Shown here: positions 16,451-24,702 of the stretch, piece after piece
Position numbering within the stretch: position 1 is the stretch's first letter
How the letters are laid out: every line of letters starts with the position of its first letter
Source: Streptomyces filipinensis
Lineage (GTDB): Bacteria > Actinomycetota > Actinomycetes > Streptomycetales > Streptomycetaceae
Direction of reading: 5' to 3'
Length of the DNA stretch: 64,000 nucleotides
Assembly (NCBI RefSeq): GCF_014649495.1
Contig: NZ_BMTD01000004.1
Location: forward strand, 186,001-250,000
Notes under the pieces: generated by a model
Seen by the model: the letters and a program-made list of their open reading frames with translations, nothing else
Databases searched by the model: none
What the model was told of the DNA's origin: nothing
Position numbers and translations under genes: made by a program

Positions 16451-18058
16451 GTGGTCGAGTGGGACACCATTCCGGAACTGGTGCGCTGGTCGGCCGCGCG
16501 GTACGCGGACACCGAGGCCGTGGTCGACGGCCGCACGAGGATCACCTACGCCGAACTGGGCACCCGCGTCGAACACGCGGCGGCGGCCTGCCTGGCGAGC
16601 GGGGTGGAGGCCGGTGACCGGGTGGCGGTGTGGGCGCCCAACTCCCTGGACTGGATGGTGGCGGCCCTCGGGGCGGTGACGGCGGGCGCGGTCCTGGTCC
16701 CGCTCAACACCCGCTTCAAGGGGGCGGAGGCGGCGGACGTACTGCGCCGCAGCGGGGCCAGGCTGCTCTTCGTCACGGGCACCTTCCTGGGCACGTCCTA
16801 CGTGGCGAGCCTGCGCCGGGCGGCGGGGGAGGGGGCGCCGGGGGCGGCGCCCGGCCGGGGCCCGCTGCCCGGCCTGCCCGCGCTGGAGGAGGTGGTGGTC
16901 CTGGCGGAGGACGCGCCGTGCGACTTCCGGACGTGGAAGGACTTCCTGGCGGGCGGCGAGGGGGTGGGCGGTGCCGGGGTGCGGCGGCGCGCGGGGGAGC
17001 TGACGGGCGGGGCCGTGTCGGACATCGTCTACACGTCCGGTACGACGGGCCGTCCCAAGGGCGCGGTGATCACCCACGCGCAGACCCTGCGGGCGTACGC
17101 GATCTGGGCGGACCTGGCGGGCCTGCGCCCCACGGACCGCTACCTCATCGTCAACCCCTTCTTCCACACCTTCGGCTACAAGGCCGGGGTGATCGCCTGT
17201 CTGATGCGCGGGGCGACGATGGTCCCGCAGCCGGTGTTCAACGTGGAGACGGCGCTGGCGAACATAGCGGCGGAACGGATCTCGGTCCTGCCGGGCCCCC
17301 CGACCCTGCACCAGTCGCTGCTGGACCACCCGGCGCGGGACGCCCACGACCTGTCGGCGCTGCGGCTGGTGGTGACGGGGGCGGCGGTGGTGCCGTTGCG
17401 GCTGGTGGAACGCCTGCGCGGCGAACTCGGCGTGGGTACGGTCCTGACGGCGTACGGCCTGTCCGAGGCGAGCGGCATCGTCACGATGTGCCGGCGCGGC
17501 GACGACCCGTCGCTGATCGCGTCCTCCTCCGGCCGTGCGATCCCGGGCACGCAGGTGAGGGTCGTGGACGCGTCCGGGGCCCCGGTACCGGCCGGCACAC
17601 CGGGCGAGGTCCTGGTCCGCGGGTTCAACGTGATGCGCGGCTACTTCCAGGACGACGCGGCGACCTCCCAGGTGATCTCCGCGGACGGCTGGCTGAGCAC
17701 GGGCGACGTGGGCGTCCTGGACCCGTCGGGGAACCTGCGCATCACGGATCGCATCAAGGACATGTTCATCGTCGGCGGCTTCAACGCCTACCCGGCGGAG
17801 ATAGAGCAGCTGCTGGGCCTGCACCCGGACGTCCGGGAGGCGGCCGTGATCGGCGTCCCCGACCCCCGCCTCGGCGAGGTGGCCAAGGCCTTCGTCGTGC
17901 GCCGCCCCGGTTCACCCCTCACCGCCGACGACCTGATCGCCTGGTCCCGGCGCGAGATGGCGAACTACAAGGTGCCGAGGGCGGTGGAGTTCGTGCGCGA
18001 GCTGCCGCGCAACGCGAGCGGGAAGGTGGTGAAGGGGGTTCTGCGCGGGAGGGGGTGA
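16451..18058 (+). CDS. Fatty-acid/steroid-type acyl-CoA ligase (FadD-like)
   Basis: A 535-residue ANL-superfamily adenylating enzyme that activates a carboxylic acid to its CoA thioester with ATP. The P-loop motif DIVYTSGTTGRPKGAV (about residues 191-206), the A5-like segment TAYGLSEASG (near 335), the A7 Asp in WLSTGDVGVLD (near 415), and the C-terminal Lys in ASGKVVKGVL are present. GTG 16451 follows GGGAGG by 5 bases; an upstream in-frame TTG (16427) has no ribosome site. It resembles FadD3-type ligases. Convergent with afsS, with a strong hairpin between. Confidence 0.88.
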   Translation: MVEWDTIPELVRWSAARYADTEAVVDGRTRITYAELGTRVEHAAAACLASGVEAGDRVAVWAPNSLDWMVAALGAVTAGAVLVPLNTRFKGAEAADVLRRSGARLLFVTGTFLGTSYVASLRRAAGEGAPGAAPGRGPLPGLPALEEVVVLAEDAPCDFRTWKDFLAGGEGVGGAGVRRRAGELTGGAVSDIVYTSGTTGRPKGAVITHAQTLRAYAIWADLAGLRPTDRYLIVNPFFHTFGYKAGVIACLMRGATMVPQPVFNVETALANIAAERISVLPGPPTLHQSLLDHPARDAHDLSALRLVVTGAAVVPLRLVERLRGELGVGTVLTAYGLSEASGIVTMCRRGDDPSLIASSSGRAIPGTQVRVVDASGAPVPAGTPGEVLVRGFNVMRGYFQDDAATSQVISADGWLSTGDVGVLDPSGNLRITDRIKDMFIVGGFNAYPAEIEQLLGLHPDVREAAVIGVPDPRLGEVAKAFVVRRPGSPLTADDLIAWSRREMANYKVPRAVEFVRELPRNASGKVVKGVLRGRG

Positions 18059-18073
18059 GGCGCGGACACGCCT

Positions 18074-18110
18074 CGGCCGCGGCGGCTCCCCCTCGGTGCC
18101 GCCGCGGCCG
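18074..18110. terminator. Strong bidirectional terminator between the ligase and afsS
   Basis: CGGCCGCGGCGGC (18074-18086) and GCCGCCGCGGCCG (18098-18110) form a perfect 13-bp stem with an 11-base loop, between two convergent genes. Confidence 0.8.
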
Positions 18111-18130
18111 GTCCCCCGTCGGAGGGTGGG

Positions 18131-18322
18131 CTACTTCCCGTTCAGGTCCAGCGCCGGCGGTGCCGGCATGTGGCTGTCCATCGTGGTGATCGTCTCGTCC
18201 TTCGGCGGTGCCGGCATGTGGCTGTCGAGGGTCGTGACGGCGTCGTCCTTCGGCGGAGCCGGCATGTGGCTGTCGAGGGTGATGACCTCGTCCGCGATCT
18301 TGGGCTCTTCGGTGTTGCTCAT
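18131..18322 (-). CDS. afsS: AfsS, small activator of antibiotic production
   Basis: A 63-residue protein, the same length as S. coelicolor AfsS. It contains three repeats built on the decapeptide T(L/M)DSHMPAPP, each preceded by an acidic/Lys spacer (residues about 15-55). In S. coelicolor afsS is the direct target of AfsR and multicopy afsS raises pigmented antibiotic production; the molecular action of AfsS is still unresolved. ATG 18322 is preceded by GGGGAG; an upstream in-frame start lies inside a long inverted repeat and is unlikely. It lies downstream of, and in the same orientation as, afsR. Confidence 0.95.
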   Translation of the reverse strand: MSNTEEPKIADEVITLDSHMPAPPKDDAVTTLDSHMPAPPKDETITTMDSHMPAPPALDLNGK

Positions 18323-18349
18323 GAAAACTCCCCTGTGCCAGAGCTGAGG

Positions 18350-18397
18350 GGAACGCCCGTTCGGCAACTCCCCCGCGAGCTGTCGAACGGGCGTTCC
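18350..18397. repeat. 14-bp perfect inverted repeat in the afsS leader
   Basis: GGAACGCCCGTTCG (18350-18363) and CGAACGGGCGTTCC (18384-18397) are perfect complements with a 20-base loop, 28 bases upstream of the afsS ATG. It could be an mRNA hairpin in the afsS 5' leader, an attenuator for transcripts from afsR, or an operator. Confidence 0.7.
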
Positions 18398-18483
18398 GGG
18401 GCGCTCACCTTATCCGTGAGTCCCACGCGATCCACCGGCTCCCCCCGGTTGCGGCGGATCGATGCCTTGAGGATGGCAAGCGG

Positions 18484-18503
18484 CGATAAACGTTCGATGA
18501 ACG
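18484..18503 (-). promoter_or_regulatory. AfsR-binding direct repeats (afsS promoter)
   Basis: On the minus strand CGTTCATCG (18503-18495) and CGTTTATCG (18492-18484) form two 9-bp direct repeats with an 11-bp period, about 165 bases upstream of the afsS ATG and 16 bases past the afsR stop. SARP activators bind such 11-bp-spaced repeats over the -35 region, and AfsR is known to bind the afsS promoter in this way in S. coelicolor. The match is strong. Confidence 0.85.
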
Positions 18504-18518
18504 CGGTGTCCGGCGAGG

Positions 18519-21482
18519 TCAGAGCAGTGCGACCGAGGGAAGCAGGCGCCGCAGCTCGTCGGCCTCGGGCGAGCCCGCGCCCTCATAGACGGCGAGTGCC
18601 TCGCGCCAGCACGCCCTCGCCCGGTCCGTCTGCTCCAGCCTCTCCAGCGAGTGCCCCAGGAGCGTCAGGATGTTGGCGCGCATCCAGTCGCCCCCAATGT
18701 AACCGGTCGTCAGCGCCTGTTCGGCATGCTGCGCGGCCCGGGCAGGGCGCCCCACGGCCAGGTGGACCTGGGCGATACGGAACTGGGTGGTGCCCTCCCA
18801 CAGGCGCTGCCGGTTCACGGTGAACGTCGCCAGCGCCGCGCCGAGCTCCTCCAGCGCCTCGTCGTGGTGCCCGCTGTGTCCGAGCGCGATGCCCAGCGCG
18901 TACCGGGCGTTGGCCAGCCGGAAGGTCAGCCCGAGTTCGTCGTAGATGGCGATGCCCTGACGCACCAGTTCGATGGCGGTCGAGGCGCGGTCCAGCGAGA
19001 CCAGGACGCGGGAGAGGTTGCACAGGGCGCTGGCCTCGCCCGGGCGGTTGCCGTCGGTGCGGAACGCCTTGATCGCCTCACGCAGGTGGGTCTCGCTGAC
19101 GGAGCGCCGGTTCAGGCAGTTGGCGATGATGCCCTGCTCGTTGTGGGCGTTGCCGTAGGTCCAGGGGTCACCCGTGACGAGGCCGAGCGCGATGGCGCGC
19201 TCGGTCTCGGCGCCGGCCTCCTCGAACCGGCCGGCATGGCTGAGCACCTGCGCCAGCGTGGTCCGGGCCCTGCCCTCCGCGTAGGCGTCGCCGAGGACGG
19301 CCGCGGCGTCGCGGGCGGCCTGGGTCGCCGCCCCGTAGCGCAACGCACTGGCTCCGGACTCGGCCAGGTCCTTCGAGGCGAGCAGCAGGTCGACGGCCTT
19401 GCGCAGCGTGGCGGCGGCGAGTGACTGCTGGACGCAGGCGAGGATGCAGGCCGCTTCGGCGTGCAGCCAGTCCAGGGCCCCGGCGTCGTCCGCGAACTCC
19501 CGGCCGGGGCGCTCCGTCTTCTCCAGGTGGTCCACGGTGCGGTCCCCGGGGCGCTCTATGGCGTACACCCGCGTCGCCGTGGCCAGGTAGAAGTCCAGCA
19601 ACCGCGACATCGCGGCCGCCCGCTCACCGGGCGGCTGCTCGTCCCGCTCCGCACAGGCCCGCGCGTACAGCCGGACCAGGTCGTGGAAGCGGTAGCGCCC
19701 CGGCGCGGCCGACTCCAGGAGGGAGGTGTCGACCAGGGACTCCAGCAGGTCCTCCGTCTCCTCCTGCGGGAGGTCCAGGGCCGCGGCAGCCGCCGCCAGC
19801 GAGATGTCCGGACCGTCCGCCAGGCCCAGCAGACGAAAGGCCCGGCCCTGGGCCGGCTCCAGCTGGCCGTAGCCGAGCTCGAAGGTGGCCTTCACGGCCA
19901 GGTCGCCGGCCTGGAGTTCGTCCAGGCGGCGGCGCTCGTCCGCCAGCTTGGCCGCCAGCACCGAGACGGTCCAGGTGCGGCGGGCCGCCAGGCGGGAGGC
20001 CGCGATGCGGATCGCCAGCGGGAGGAACCCGCACGCGGCGACCACGTCCAGCGCCGCCTCCCGTTCCGCGGCCACCCGCTCCTCGCCCACGATCTTCGTG
20101 AAGAGGGCGAGCGCCTCGTCGGGGGACATGACGTCCAGGTCCACCAGGTGCGCCCCGGCCAGGTCCAGCATCCGCACCCGCGAGGTCACGAGGGCGGCGC
20201 AGCCCTCCGTCCCCGGCAGCAGCGGCCGCACCTGTGCCGCGTCCTTCGCGTTGTCCAGCAGGACCAGCACCCGGCGGCCGTCCAGGACCGAGCGGTACAG
20301 GGCCGCCCGTTCCTCCAGCGAGTCGGGGATCGCCGAGTCCGCCGTGCCCAGCGCGCGCAGGAAGGTGCCGAGGACCGTCTCCGGTTCCGCGGGGCGCGGC
20401 CCGGCTCCCTGCAGGTCCACGTACAGCTGTCCGTCCGGGAACGCGTGGCGGGCCTTGTGGGCGACGTGCACCGCGAGCGTCGTCTTGCCCACGCCGCCGA
20501 TCCCGGCCAGCGCGGAGACCGCCATCACCCGGCCCTCCGCCTCGGACGCCGACGCCAGCACCTCGCTCAGCTCGTCGACGAAGGCGGCCCGGCCGGTGAA
20601 GTCCGGGACCGAGGCGGGCAGCTGGGCCGGGCGCACGGGCACCGCCGCCGGTTCCGCGGCCGGCGTGGCGGGCTCGGCCAGGGCCGGGTCGGCCTGGAGG
20701 ATGCGCTGCTGCAGTTCGCGCAGGCCCGGCCGCGGGTCCACGCCCAGCTCCTCCGCCAGCAGCCGCCGGGTGTCCGCGTACACGGCGAGGGCCTCGGCCT
20801 GTCGCCCGCTGCGGTACAGCGCCAGCATCAGCAGCTCGCGCAGGCGCTCCCGCAGCGGATGCGCCGCCGTCAGGGCCGTCAGCTCCGAGACCGCCTCGGC
20901 GTGGCAGCCCTGCTCCAGGTCCATGTCCAGGCGGCTTTCGAGCAGCTGGAGACGCCATTCCTCCAGGCGGACCCGTTGGGCGTCCGCGTACGGGCCGGGG
21001 ACGCCGGCCAGCGGCTCGCCGTCCCACAGGGCCAGGGCCTGGTTCAGCACCTCCCGCGCCTGGCCCAGGTCCCCTGTGCCGCGCGCCTTCTCGGCCTCCG
21101 TCGCGAGGTCCTGGACCACCGCCACGTCCAGGGCGCCGTCGCGCAGGCCCCGTACCGCGTAGCCCCCGGACTCGCTGACCAGGACCCCGGGGTCCAGGAC
21201 CTTGCGCAGACGGGACGCGTAGGTACGCAGGGCCGCCAGCGCCTGGGACGGCGGCTCGGCGCCCCAGAGCGCGTCGATCAGCTCCGCCGCCGTCGCCGTA
21301 CGGCCTTCGCGCAGCAGCAGGGCGGCCAGCAGGGCCCGCTGCTGCGGGGAGCCGGTGTTCAGCGTCTCCCCGCCGCGCCAGGCCCGCACCGGACCGAGTA
21401 CGCCGAAGCGCAACGCCGCCGGTTCCGCGACGGCCGCGGAGCCGGGACGCCGCTGCTCAGGCACTCGCGGCCCACCGTCCAT
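18519..21482 (-). CDS. afsR: AfsR, SARP-type global regulator with NB-ARC ATPase and TPRs
   Basis: A 987-residue transcriptional activator and ATPase, substrate of AfsK. Order: SARP OmpR-like DNA-binding domain (about 25-110), bacterial transcriptional activation domain (about 115-260), Ala/Pro linker, NB-ARC domain with P-loop GIGGVGKTTLAV (Lys near residue 333) and a VLVLLDNAKD Walker-B segment (near 405), then a C-terminal TPR array (about 690-970). S. coelicolor AfsR is 993 residues. It binds the afsS promoter and recruits RNA polymerase. The start MDGGPRVPEQ at 21482 matches the family N-terminus. The divergent amidohydrolase operon begins 180 bp away across operator site 5. Confidence 0.95.
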   Translation of the reverse strand: MDGGPRVPEQRRPGSAAVAEPAALRFGVLGPVRAWRGGETLNTGSPQQRALLAALLLREGRTATAAELIDALWGAEPPSQALAALRTYASRLRKVLDPGVLVSESGGYAVRGLRDGALDVAVVQDLATEAEKARGTGDLGQAREVLNQALALWDGEPLAGVPGPYADAQRVRLEEWRLQLLESRLDMDLEQGCHAEAVSELTALTAAHPLRERLRELLMLALYRSGRQAEALAVYADTRRLLAEELGVDPRPGLRELQQRILQADPALAEPATPAAEPAAVPVRPAQLPASVPDFTGRAAFVDELSEVLASASEAEGRVMAVSALAGIGGVGKTTLAVHVAHKARHAFPDGQLYVDLQGAGPRPAEPETVLGTFLRALGTADSAIPDSLEERAALYRSVLDGRRVLVLLDNAKDAAQVRPLLPGTEGCAALVTSRVRMLDLAGAHLVDLDVMSPDEALALFTKIVGEERVAAEREAALDVVAACGFLPLAIRIAASRLAARRTWTVSVLAAKLADERRRLDELQAGDLAVKATFELGYGQLEPAQGRAFRLLGLADGPDISLAAAAAALDLPQEETEDLLESLVDTSLLESAAPGRYRFHDLVRLYARACAERDEQPPGERAAAMSRLLDFYLATATRVYAIERPGDRTVDHLEKTERPGREFADDAGALDWLHAEAACILACVQQSLAAATLRKAVDLLLASKDLAESGASALRYGAATQAARDAAAVLGDAYAEGRARTTLAQVLSHAGRFEEAGAETERAIALGLVTGDPWTYGNAHNEQGIIANCLNRRSVSETHLREAIKAFRTDGNRPGEASALCNLSRVLVSLDRASTAIELVRQGIAIYDELGLTFRLANARYALGIALGHSGHHDEALEELGAALATFTVNRQRLWEGTTQFRIAQVHLAVGRPARAAQHAEQALTTGYIGGDWMRANILTLLGHSLERLEQTDRARACWREALAVYEGAGSPEADELRRLLPSVALL

Positions 21483-21633
21483 GCGTTCGCCCCCTTAGGC
21501 ATCACGAACAACCCCGTCAGTTTGCCTTGTTCGAGGCGGTTCCGTCAGCCGCGGGAGACGCCGATCACAGACCGGTGCACCGGAGTCCACAAGGCCCTCA
21601 CACGGCCTTCGCACAGAGTCGCCCGGCCACACT

Positions 21634-21652
21634 AGCTGACGGACCGTCAGAT
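21634..21652. promoter_or_regulatory. 19-bp palindromic operator, site 5 of 8
   Basis: AGCTGACGGACCGTCAGAT; core TGACG-N3-CGTCA is perfect. It ends 10 bases before GTG 21663 and 19 bases before ATG 21672 of the amidohydrolase, so it must overlap the -10 region or leader of that transcript. The other side faces afsR (start 21482), 152 bases away. Confidence 0.8.
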
Positions 21653-21671
21653 CAACGCTACCGTGAGCGCC

Positions 21672-22898
21672 ATGGACACCCAGAGCCCCTTCCCCCGGAT
21701 CATCTCGGTCGACGACCACACGGTGGAGCCCGCGCACGTCTGGCAGGACCGGCTCCCGAAGAAGTACCTGGACGCCGGGCCCCGGATCGTGCGCGCCCCG
21801 CTGAAGGAGATGACCTTCCTGGGCGGCCGTTTCAAGCCCGTCATGGGCGAGCCCGGCAGCACCGAGGGCCCCCTCGGCGACTGGTGGGTCTACGAGGACC
21901 TGCGCCGGCCCCTCACCCGCCTCGACACCGCCGTCGGGTACGCCAGGGACGAGGTCAGGCTGGAGGTCATCACCTACGAGCAGATGCGGGCGGGCTCCTA
22001 CGACGTCCCCGCCCGGCTCGCCGACATGGACGTCAACCACGTCCAGTCCGGTCTCTGCTTCCCCACCTTCCCCCGCTTCTGCGGGCAGACCTTCACGGAG
22101 GCGGCGGACAAGGAGCTCGCGCTGCTCTGCGTGCGCGCCTACAACGACTGGATGGTGGAGGAGTGGTGCGGGCCGGACGCCCACGGCCGGCTCATACCGC
22201 TCACCCTCATTCCGCTGTGGGACGCCCGGCTGGCGGCCGCGGAGGTCCGGCGCAACGCCGAGCGGGGCGTGCGGGCCGTCGCCTTCTCCGAGATACCCCC
22301 GCACCTCGGCCTGCCCTCGGTCCACACCGACGACTGGGACCCGTTCTTCGCGGCCTGCGACGAGACCGGCACGGTCGTCGCCATGCACATCGGCTCCAGC
22401 AGCCGCATGCCCTCCACCTCCGCCGACGCCCCGCCCGCCGTCGGCTCCACCATCACCTTCGCCAACTGCTGCTTCTCGATGGTCGACTGGCTGATGAGCG
22501 GCAAGTTCGAGCGCTTCCCGAACCTCAGGGTCATGTATGCCGAGGGACAGATCGGGTGGATTCCGTACATCCTCGAACGCGCCGACGTGGTGTGGGAGGA
22601 GAACCGGGGGTGGGGCGGGGTCGCCGACAAGGTCACCCGGCCGCCGTCCGAGCTGTTCGCCGGGCATGTGTACGGCTGCTTCTTCGACGACGCCTTCGGG
22701 CTGAGGAACCTGGACGCCATCGGGGTAGGCAACGTCCTGTACGAGACCGACTACCCGCACTCCGACTCCACCTGGCCGAAGTCCCGCGAGGTCGGCGAGG
22801 CGCAGATGGGGCACCTGCCGGCGGACGTGGTCGAGCGGATCGTCCGCGGGAACGCCATCGAGCTGCTGGGTCTCACCCCCGAGGGACTCTGGCGGTGA
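21672..22898 (+). CDS. Amidohydrolase-2 (ACMSD-like) family protein
   Basis: A 408-residue metal-dependent TIM-barrel hydrolase or decarboxylase of the amidohydrolase-related family. The N-terminal metal-site motif appears as ISVDDHTVEP; later ligand regions are MHIGSSSRMP and ETDYPHSDSTWP with the C-terminal metal Asp. Such proteins occur in actinobacterial lipid/steroid catabolic clusters without an agreed reaction. ATG 21672 is chosen; in-frame GTG 21663 would add three residues and sits closer to the operator. Its stop overlaps the GTG of the luciferase-like gene (GTGA). First gene of a three-gene operon with an SDR. Confidence 0.82.
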   Translation: MDTQSPFPRIISVDDHTVEPAHVWQDRLPKKYLDAGPRIVRAPLKEMTFLGGRFKPVMGEPGSTEGPLGDWWVYEDLRRPLTRLDTAVGYARDEVRLEVITYEQMRAGSYDVPARLADMDVNHVQSGLCFPTFPRFCGQTFTEAADKELALLCVRAYNDWMVEEWCGPDAHGRLIPLTLIPLWDARLAAAEVRRNAERGVRAVAFSEIPPHLGLPSVHTDDWDPFFAACDETGTVVAMHIGSSSRMPSTSADAPPAVGSTITFANCCFSMVDWLMSGKFERFPNLRVMYAEGQIGWIPYILERADVVWEENRGWGGVADKVTRPPSELFAGHVYGCFFDDAFGLRNLDAIGVGNVLYETDYPHSDSTWPKSREVGEAQMGHLPADVVERIVRGNAIELLGLTPEGLWR

Positions 22899-23821
22899 GT
22901 GCCCTGGCGTACGGCATCCAGCTGCCCGTGCAGGCGCAGAGCACCCTGTTCGCGGAAGCCTGGGAGGCCGGGGCCGGACCGGAGGACCTGGTGGCGGTGG
23001 CGCGGGCCGCGGAGCGTGCCGGGTTCGGCTACCTCGCCTGCTGCGACCACGTGGCCGTCCCGCGCCGGCTCGCCCGGGCGATGAGCACGGTCTGGTACGA
23101 CCCCGTCGCCACCCTCGCCCACCTCGCCGCCGTGACCGGGCGGATCCGGCTGCTCAGCCATGTGGCCGTCGTCGGGCTGCGGCACCCGCTGCTCACCGCC
23201 AAGCAGTACGCCACCCTCGACCACCTCTCCGGCGGCCGGCTGGTCCTCGGGGTGGGGGCCGGACATGTGCGCGAGGAGTTCGAGGCGCTGGGCGTGGACT
23301 TCGAGCGGCGCGGGGCCCTGCTGGACGAGACGGTCGACGCGCTGCGCGCCGCCCTCGGACCGCAGGAGTTTCCCGAGCACCACGGGAAGTTCTACGACTT
23401 CGAGGGGCTGGGGCAGCGGCCACGGCCCGCGCAGCCGGCCGTACCGCTGTGGGTCGGCGGCTCCTCGCCCGCCGCCGTCCGCCGGGCCGCGCTGAAGGGC
23501 GACGGCTGGCTGCCGCAGGGGGACGCGCGGGAGCGGCTGCCCGCGCAGGTCGCCCGGCTGCGGCGGCTGCGCGACGAGGCGGGCGCCGAGGGGCCGTTCA
23601 CCGTCGGGGCGATCGCCGAGCCGCTGTACGTCGGGCGGCCCGGCTGGGACACCGGACCGTGGACGCTGACCGGGGCGCCGGAGGAGATCGCCGGGTCGCT
23701 GCGGGCGTACCCGGCGATGGGCGTGGACCAGATCCAGGTGCGGTTCCGCAGCCGGAGCCGGGCCGAACTCATCGAGCAGATCGAGCTGTTCGGGGCGGAG
23801 GTCGCACCCCGGCTGCAGTGA
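22895..23821 (+). CDS. Luciferase-like (LLM) F420-dependent oxidoreductase
   Basis: A 308-residue TIM-barrel protein of the luciferase-like monooxygenase superfamily. Characteristic pieces are CCDHVAVPRRLA, LLSHVAVVGLRHPLLTAKQYATLDHLSGGRLVLGVGAGH (residues about 82-120) and PLWVGGSSPAAVRRAA. The LDxLSGGRxxLGVG block is typical of actinobacterial F420-type members, but flavin use cannot be excluded. GTG 22895 overlaps the preceding stop by four bases. Its neighbours are an amidohydrolase and an SDR, with 10 bp to the latter, so a shared substrate is likely. Confidence 0.85.
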   Translation: MSALAYGIQLPVQAQSTLFAEAWEAGAGPEDLVAVARAAERAGFGYLACCDHVAVPRRLARAMSTVWYDPVATLAHLAAVTGRIRLLSHVAVVGLRHPLLTAKQYATLDHLSGGRLVLGVGAGHVREEFEALGVDFERRGALLDETVDALRAALGPQEFPEHHGKFYDFEGLGQRPRPAQPAVPLWVGGSSPAAVRRAALKGDGWLPQGDARERLPAQVARLRRLRDEAGAEGPFTVGAIAEPLYVGRPGWDTGPWTLTGAPEEIAGSLRAYPAMGVDQIQVRFRSRSRAELIEQIELFGAEVAPRLQ

Positions 23822-23831
23822 GGAGGGCACC

Positions 23832-24602
23832 ATGGGCAAGCTGGACGGGCGGGTCGTGATCGTCACCGGGGCGGCGCGCGGACAGGGCGAGCAGGAGGCG
23901 CGGCTGTTCCGGGCGGAGGGCGCGCGGGTGGCCGTCGCCGATGTGCTGGACGGGCAGGGCAAGGCCCTGGCCGAGGAGATAGGCGCGCTGTACGTCCACC
24001 TCGACGTGGGCACGGAGGACGGCTGGCGGGAGGCCGTCGGCGCCGTCAAGGAGGCGTACGGGCGCGTCGACGGGCTGGTGAACAACGCGGGCATCCTGCG
24101 CTTCAACGCCCTCGTGGACACCCCGCTGGACGAGTTCATGCAGGTCGTGCAGGTCAACCAGGTCGGCTGCTTCCTGGGGATGAAGGCCGTGGCGCCCGAG
24201 ATGGCCGACGGGGGCACGATCGTGAACACTGCCTCCTACACGGCCCTGACCGGTATGGCGGCCGTGGGCACGTACGCGGCCACCAAGCACGCGGTGCTCG
24301 GGCTGACCCGGGTGGCCGCGCTGGAGCTGGCGGGCCGGGGCATCCGGGTCAACGCGATCTGCCCGGGCGCCATCGACACCCCGATGTCCAACCCGGCGCG
24401 CCTCGACCCGGACGCCGACCCGGAGGAGATGAGCCGGGCGCTGGACGAGCTGTACCGCAAGCTCGTGCCGCTCGGCCGGGTCGGACAGCCCGAGGAGGTC
24501 GCCCGGCTGGCGCTCTTCCTCACCTCGCAGGACTCCTCGTACATCACCGGCCAGCCGTTCGTGATCGACGGCGGGTGGCTGGCCGGGGTCACCGTTATCT
24601 GA
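23832..24602 (+). CDS. Short-chain dehydrogenase/reductase
   Basis: A 256-residue classical SDR: NAD(P)-binding TGAARGQG (residues 12-19), NNAG (near 78), catalytic Ser in NTASYTAL (near 128), YAATK (near 142), and the C-terminal YITGQPFVIDGGW. An Asp in VAVADVLD (near 38) suggests NAD+ preference. AGGAGGGCACC precedes ATG 23832. It probably oxidises a hydroxyl intermediate. Its TGA stop (24600-24602) lies inside operator site 6, so the 3' end of this gene doubles as regulatory DNA for the next operon. Confidence 0.9.
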   Translation: MGKLDGRVVIVTGAARGQGEQEARLFRAEGARVAVADVLDGQGKALAEEIGALYVHLDVGTEDGWREAVGAVKEAYGRVDGLVNNAGILRFNALVDTPLDEFMQVVQVNQVGCFLGMKAVAPEMADGGTIVNTASYTALTGMAAVGTYAATKHAVLGLTRVAALELAGRGIRVNAICPGAIDTPMSNPARLDPDADPEEMSRALDELYRKLVPLGRVGQPEEVARLALFLTSQDSSYITGQPFVIDGGWLAGVTVI

Positions 24603-24615
24603 CTGACCGTCAGCT
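24597..24615. promoter_or_regulatory. 19-bp palindromic operator, site 6 of 8
   Basis: ATCTGACTGACCGTCAGCT. It overlaps the stop codon of the SDR gene and lies 88 bases upstream of the luciferase-like gene at 24703. With site 7 it forms a pair 64 bp apart centre to centre. Confidence 0.75.
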
Positions 24616-24660
24616 ATTGACGGTCGCGGCGGCCGGTGCGACAGTCGGCCGACGAACGCT

Positions 24661-24679
24661 GTCTGACTGCACGTCAGAA
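24661..24679. promoter_or_regulatory. 19-bp palindromic operator, site 7 of 8
   Basis: GTCTGACTGCACGTCAGAA, with perfect TCTGAC/GTCAGA arms and a 5-base centre. It lies 24 bases upstream of the TTG start at 24703. Confidence 0.75.
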
Positions 24680-24702
24680 ACGACTGGGGACGGTGAACCG
24701 CC

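Noticed and set aside
19461..21635. A 724-residue + strand frame across afsR
   Set aside because: Antisense shadow of afsR; its end also crosses the operator region at 21634.
22895..23821. Start of the LLM gene much further upstream (to 21527)
   Set aside because: The upstream part is the out-of-frame shadow of the amidohydrolase; GTG 22895 overlaps its stop in the usual coupled fashion.
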